A stretch of DNA of 17,391 nt, from NCBI GenBank assembly GCA_016199665.1, contig JACQGG010000070.1:1-17391 (forward strand), given 5' to 3'. This document shows positions 15,120-17,391 of the stretch, in pieces; within the stretch, counting starts at the first letter, position 1; each line of letters begins with the position of its first letter. The position numbers and the translations under genes were made by a program. Source of the stretch: Acidobacteriota bacterium. GTDB lineage: Bacteria; Acidobacteriota; UBA6911; JACQSX01. The notes beneath the pieces were generated by a model. The model worked only from the letters and a program-made list of their open reading frames with translations. It was not told where the DNA came from and made no database searches.

Positions 15120-15395
15120 CTAGAGGTTCGAATGAGGGCTGCCTCGCAGAAGTTTTGCCAGTCGATGCTTGTGCCGGGCGGCGGCGTTCTTGTGCAAGAT
15201 ACCCTTGTAGACCGATTTATCCAGGGCGGAGTACAAGGCGGACAGTTGTTTTTCGGATGCCCCAGCGGCCGCTCCGGCTTTCGCGCCCCGCGCCTCTTTG
15301 ATCGCGTTCTTCAAGATGCTTCTGTTACGACGGTTGACGGACCGCTGCGCCAGACTGCGCCGTGCGCGCTTGGCTGCCGATTTGATATTAGCCAT
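15120..15395 (-). CDS. rpsT: 30S ribosomal protein S20
   Basis: The 91-residue basic protein binds 16S rRNA in the small subunit. MANIKSAAKRARRSLAQRSV and NRRNRSILKNAIKEA are the usual S20 opening, and the C-terminal KGILHKNAAARHKHRLAKLL is also typical. GAGAG stands about 6 nt before the ATG at 15395. A promoter-like pair lies 29-58 nt upstream, so it may be expressed apart from holA. The 120-nt gap before phoH shows no clear terminator. Confidence 0.97.
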   Translation of the reverse strand: MANIKSAAKRARRSLAQRSVNRRNRSILKNAIKEARGAKAGAAAGASEKQLSALYSALDKSVYKGILHKNAAARHKHRLAKLLRGSPHSNL

Positions 15396-15423
15396 GGTTT
15401 CTCTCTCGACTCCTAAAAGCCTT

Positions 15424-15453
15424 ATTGTAAGGGATCAAGCGGCTTTTCCGCAA
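15424..15453 (-). promoter_or_regulatory. Candidate sigma-70 promoter of rpsT
   Basis: On the minus strand TTGCGG (15453-15448) and TACAAT (15429-15424) are separated by 18 nt. The -10 matches consensus in five of six positions and the -35 in three to four. It would start a leader of about 20 nt before the S20 ribosome site. It lies in the short gap between holA and rpsT. Confidence 0.5.
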
Positions 15454-15485
15454 TCTCATCCGGTAACCAAACCGCAGGCCGGCGC

Positions 15486-16514
15486 TCATTTAGACGTTCC
15501 TCGCAGGCGTGAGCCTTCTGCGCCCCCGGAGCGTTGCGCTATTATCCTGACCAACAGCATTTCCAGCAATTGTTTTTCCGATGCGCCGGTCCCTTTCAAG
15601 GTGGAGTCGGTTCGATGCAGTTGTCGCAGGGCGAACTTCAGCTCTCCGATCCCGAATTGCCCCGACTGCGCTGCCAGGCGGCGAACACGGTAGGGATTCA
15701 TTCCGGCGAGTTTGGAAATCGCCGCTTCCGATCGGCCCGAGAGTTCCTTCACTACAAGCAATGCGGCGAAATGGCTGTAAATGCTTTTCAGCAGCACAAG
15801 CGGAACTGCACCTCCTTCCAACATGCGATGCAATGACAACAGCAGCTTTTTCCGGTTGCGCCTTGCCATTTGGTTCACCAGCTCCCAGATGTCGATGGTT
15901 CGCACCCGGTTGGAAAGAGAGGCAACGTCATGCAGGGAAATAGTCTTCTCCTGGAGTTTGCAGAGCTTCAGTTTCTCGACCTCCTGCGACACAGACAGCA
16001 TTTGGGTCCCCGTCTGATCCAACAGTTCCTCCACCACTCCGGGATCCAGCCGATAGCCCTCTTTGCGGAATGATTTTTCCACGATCAGGCGGGCCTCCGA
16101 CAAACTCGGTTCAGAGGCCGAGATGACGGTTGCGCTGCTTCCGATCCTTTTTACTCTGCTCTCGTGGAGTTTGTCAGCCATAAGCAGCAGCGTCGTGCGG
16201 GAACTGGGATTTTCCAGATAAGCATATAGCGCCTCCCACCCTTCATCAGTCAACGCGGAAATCTCCTCCAGCATCACCACCCGCCGTGTGGACATCATCG
16301 GCAGGGTCCGGGCCGTGTCCAGGCACAAATCCACTTGTGTGTTTTCAAAACGGGCGACATTGAACTGGCGCAGGTCCGGGTCGACGCAATGGATGAACGC
16401 GTCAATGGCGCGCTCTCTCAGGTAAAGATCCGGGCCGAGGAGCAGATACACGGGCAGGACCTGCTCTTGGAGTTCCCTGGAAACCCGCAAGGCCTGAATC
16501 GAATGATAGGTCAC
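15486..16514 (-). CDS. holA: DNA polymerase III delta subunit
   Basis: The product, about 342 residues, is the clamp-loader delta subunit that opens the beta sliding clamp. The AAA+-like N-terminal part reads VLPVYLLLGPDLYLRERAID and LRQFNVARFE, then TARTLPMMSTRRVVMLEEIS. LLLMADKLHESRVKR and MLSVSQEVEKLKL follow. The collar domain has SNRVRTIDIWELVNQMA and GASEKQLLEMLLVRI at the C-terminus. The frame is open up to 16751, but the first 79 codons come from repeat DNA (AFRLPPSSKK...) and resemble no HolA. I prefer GTG at 16514 (MTYHSIQALRVSREL); a TTG three codons upstream is an alternative, and neither has a good ribosome site. Its place after lptE matches the common lptE-holA order. Confidence 0.92.
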   Translation of the reverse strand: MTYHSIQALRVSRELQEQVLPVYLLLGPDLYLRERAIDAFIHCVDPDLRQFNVARFENTQVDLCLDTARTLPMMSTRRVVMLEEISALTDEGWEALYAYLENPSSRTTLLLMADKLHESRVKRIGSSATVISASEPSLSEARLIVEKSFRKEGYRLDPGVVEELLDQTGTQMLSVSQEVEKLKLCKLQEKTISLHDVASLSNRVRTIDIWELVNQMARRNRKKLLLSLHRMLEGGAVPLVLLKSIYSHFAALLVVKELSGRSEAAISKLAGMNPYRVRRLAAQSGQFGIGELKFALRQLHRTDSTLKGTGASEKQLLEMLLVRIIAQRSGGAEGSRLRGTSK

Positions 16515-16566
16515 CGGAGTCAACTGTGAATCGCTGGACTTTTCACGATGGACTGAAAATGTGGCC

Positions 16567-16705
16567 GGGAGGCGGAAGGCAGAAGGCAGCGGTAACCCAC
16601 AGTGTGCTGCGGTTCTTCCAGGAAGAAACGGGTGGTTACGAAGTCGTGATTTCTCAGCAGGTTGCAACGGGAGTTTCTTAGATGAAGGCGGGAGGCGGAA
16701 GGCAG
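16567..16705. repeat. Repeat-rich gap between lptE and holA
   Basis: The 319 bp between the lptE stop and the preferred holA start contain two exact copies of GGGAGGCGGAAGGCAG (16567-16582 and 16690-16705), 123 bp apart in the same direction. Between them is a near-palindrome, TTCTTCC-A-GGAAGAA. The rest of the gap shows no further gene or clear promoter. The minus-strand frame through the gap lacks stops up to 16751, which lengthens holA artificially. Confidence 0.6.
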
Positions 16706-16833
16706 GTTCCCAGCCCATTCCCAATTCCGCACCCTCCAACCCCGCTCCCATCCTGAGGCTGACCAGGCCGACGGCCTGCGGCTGGCGGCTGACCGCTTTT
16801 CACACAGTAGCTGAGGACATCCCGGCATCATAC

Positions 16834-17343
16834 CTAGTTCTCTGCCAGCACCGTCGCCGCCACACTCTGGGCAAAATCGCGCGCCATCCGTTCCAGCGCC
16901 GGATTGATCTCGGAAAAAAATTGCTCTACGTCATTGTTGATCACGTACTGCTCGCGAAAGACATAGTTGTCGTTGCGGAACAAGATCCGGTTGGTTTTCA
17001 AATCGACCATGCTGACGTGGGCATTCAGAGTAACCAGAAACGTGGTTCCAAAAGACTCAGTTCCAATTATAACAGGCGCTGCGGAGACGCTCACCACTTC
17101 GCCTCGAACCGCCGCGTCGGCGCCCGACTCGGTGGAGGTCACTCGATAACGGCTGCGCCGCGAGAACTCCTCGATCAGCGCCCGCGTGAGCCGCTGCTCA
17201 ACCTGAAATACCGACGTCGAGTTCTTCAGAGTGGGGACTGCGAGTGTTCGCAGCGCTTGGCTGGCCGGGACGGGGCTGTTCACATGGTAGCCGCATCCGC
17301 TGGGCGCCGCCACCAGAAGCAGCATGGCTGAGATGCTCAACAC
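16834..17343 (-). CDS. lptE: LptE-like LPS-assembly lipoprotein
   Basis: The product, about 169 residues, is the outer-membrane lipoprotein that plugs LptD during LPS export. A short hydrophobic signal peptide (SISAMLLLVAAPSGC) ends at a lipobox-like Cys followed by GYH, the family hallmark. The body reads LRTLAVPTLKNSTSVFQVEQ, then LTRALIEEFSRRSRYRV and ADAAVRGEVVSVSAAPVI, typical of LptE. Pro at -3 of the lipobox is unusual. The start is uncertain: GTG at 17343 and ATG at 17325 are possible. The frame also stays open to the window edge because the upstream repeat lacks stops, so an earlier start cannot be excluded. Its position before holA fits the usual order. Confidence 0.85.
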   Translation of the reverse strand: MLSISAMLLLVAAPSGCGYHVNSPVPASQALRTLAVPTLKNSTSVFQVEQRLTRALIEEFSRRSRYRVTSTESGADAAVRGEVVSVSAAPVIIGTESFGTTFLVTLNAHVSMVDLKTNRILFRNDNYVFREQYVINNDVEQFFSEINPALERMARDFAQSVAATVLAEN

Positions 17344-17351
17344 TAGTCGAA

Positions 17352-17391
17352 GCGGAAGGCCGAAAGCGGATGGCGGAAGGCGGAAGGCGGA
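17352..17391. repeat. GGCGGAAGGC repeat block upstream of lptE, reaching the window edge
   Basis: The plus strand reads GCGGAAGGCCGAAAGCGGA, then TGGCGGAAGGCGGAAGGCGGA, a 7-nt-period array (GGCGGAA). It begins about 8 bp from the preferred lptE start and continues past the end of the window. It belongs to the same family as the blocks at 12197-12257 and 16567-16705. Confidence 0.7.

Overview
This window carries housekeeping genes, all on the minus strand, plus a decayed accessory end at low coordinates. The most likely source is an Acidobacteriota genome. That is inferred from a 1044-residue Oar-type TonB-dependent receptor with an N-terminal carboxypeptidase-regulatory domain, a Gram-negative LptE lipoprotein, the gene order lptE-holA-rpsT, and GlyRS of the split alpha/beta type beside recO. 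No marker in the window fixes the phylum.

Region by region, in transcription order from high to low coordinates. (1) 17391-15120: lptE (LPS transport), holA (DNA polymerase III delta) and rpsT (ribosomal protein S20). A promoter-like pair sits in front of rpsT, and repeat-rich DNA lies upstream of lptE and between lptE and holA. (2) 14999-12604: phoH, ddl (D-Ala-D-Ala ligase) and a small YdcH/DUF465 protein, closed by a clear intrinsic terminator at 12547-12574. (3) 12603-12196: a gap with two inverted blocks of a GGCGGAAGGC-type repeat and one doubtful small ORF whose stop overlaps the psd start. (4) 12195-10781: psd and pssA, the two enzymes that make phosphatidylethanolamine. (5) 10679-6874: recO, glyQ and glyS, with recO and glyQ overlapping. 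(6) 6873-6375: a 231-bp inverted-repeat element and an AT-rich leader. (7) 6374-4323: a secreted beta-propeller gene split by one in-frame TGA. (8) 4164-1030: the TonB-dependent receptor. (9) 1029-1: remnants of two mobile-element genes. One is an IS630-family transposase fragment on the plus strand with two compensating frameshifts and a lost catalytic Asp. The other is an integron-type tyrosine recombinase on the minus strand that lacks its N-terminus and runs off the window.

The core genes cover envelope building (LPS transport, phospholipid, peptidoglycan precursor), DNA replication and repair, and translation. I found no defence system, CRISPR array, tRNA, rRNA or obvious new multigene system. 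The points most worth checking are the in-frame TGA in the propeller gene, the palindromic insertion in one of its blades, the long inverted-repeat element at 6561-6791, the dispersed GGCGGAAGGC repeats that abut or mimic gene starts, and the decayed integrase/transposase junction.
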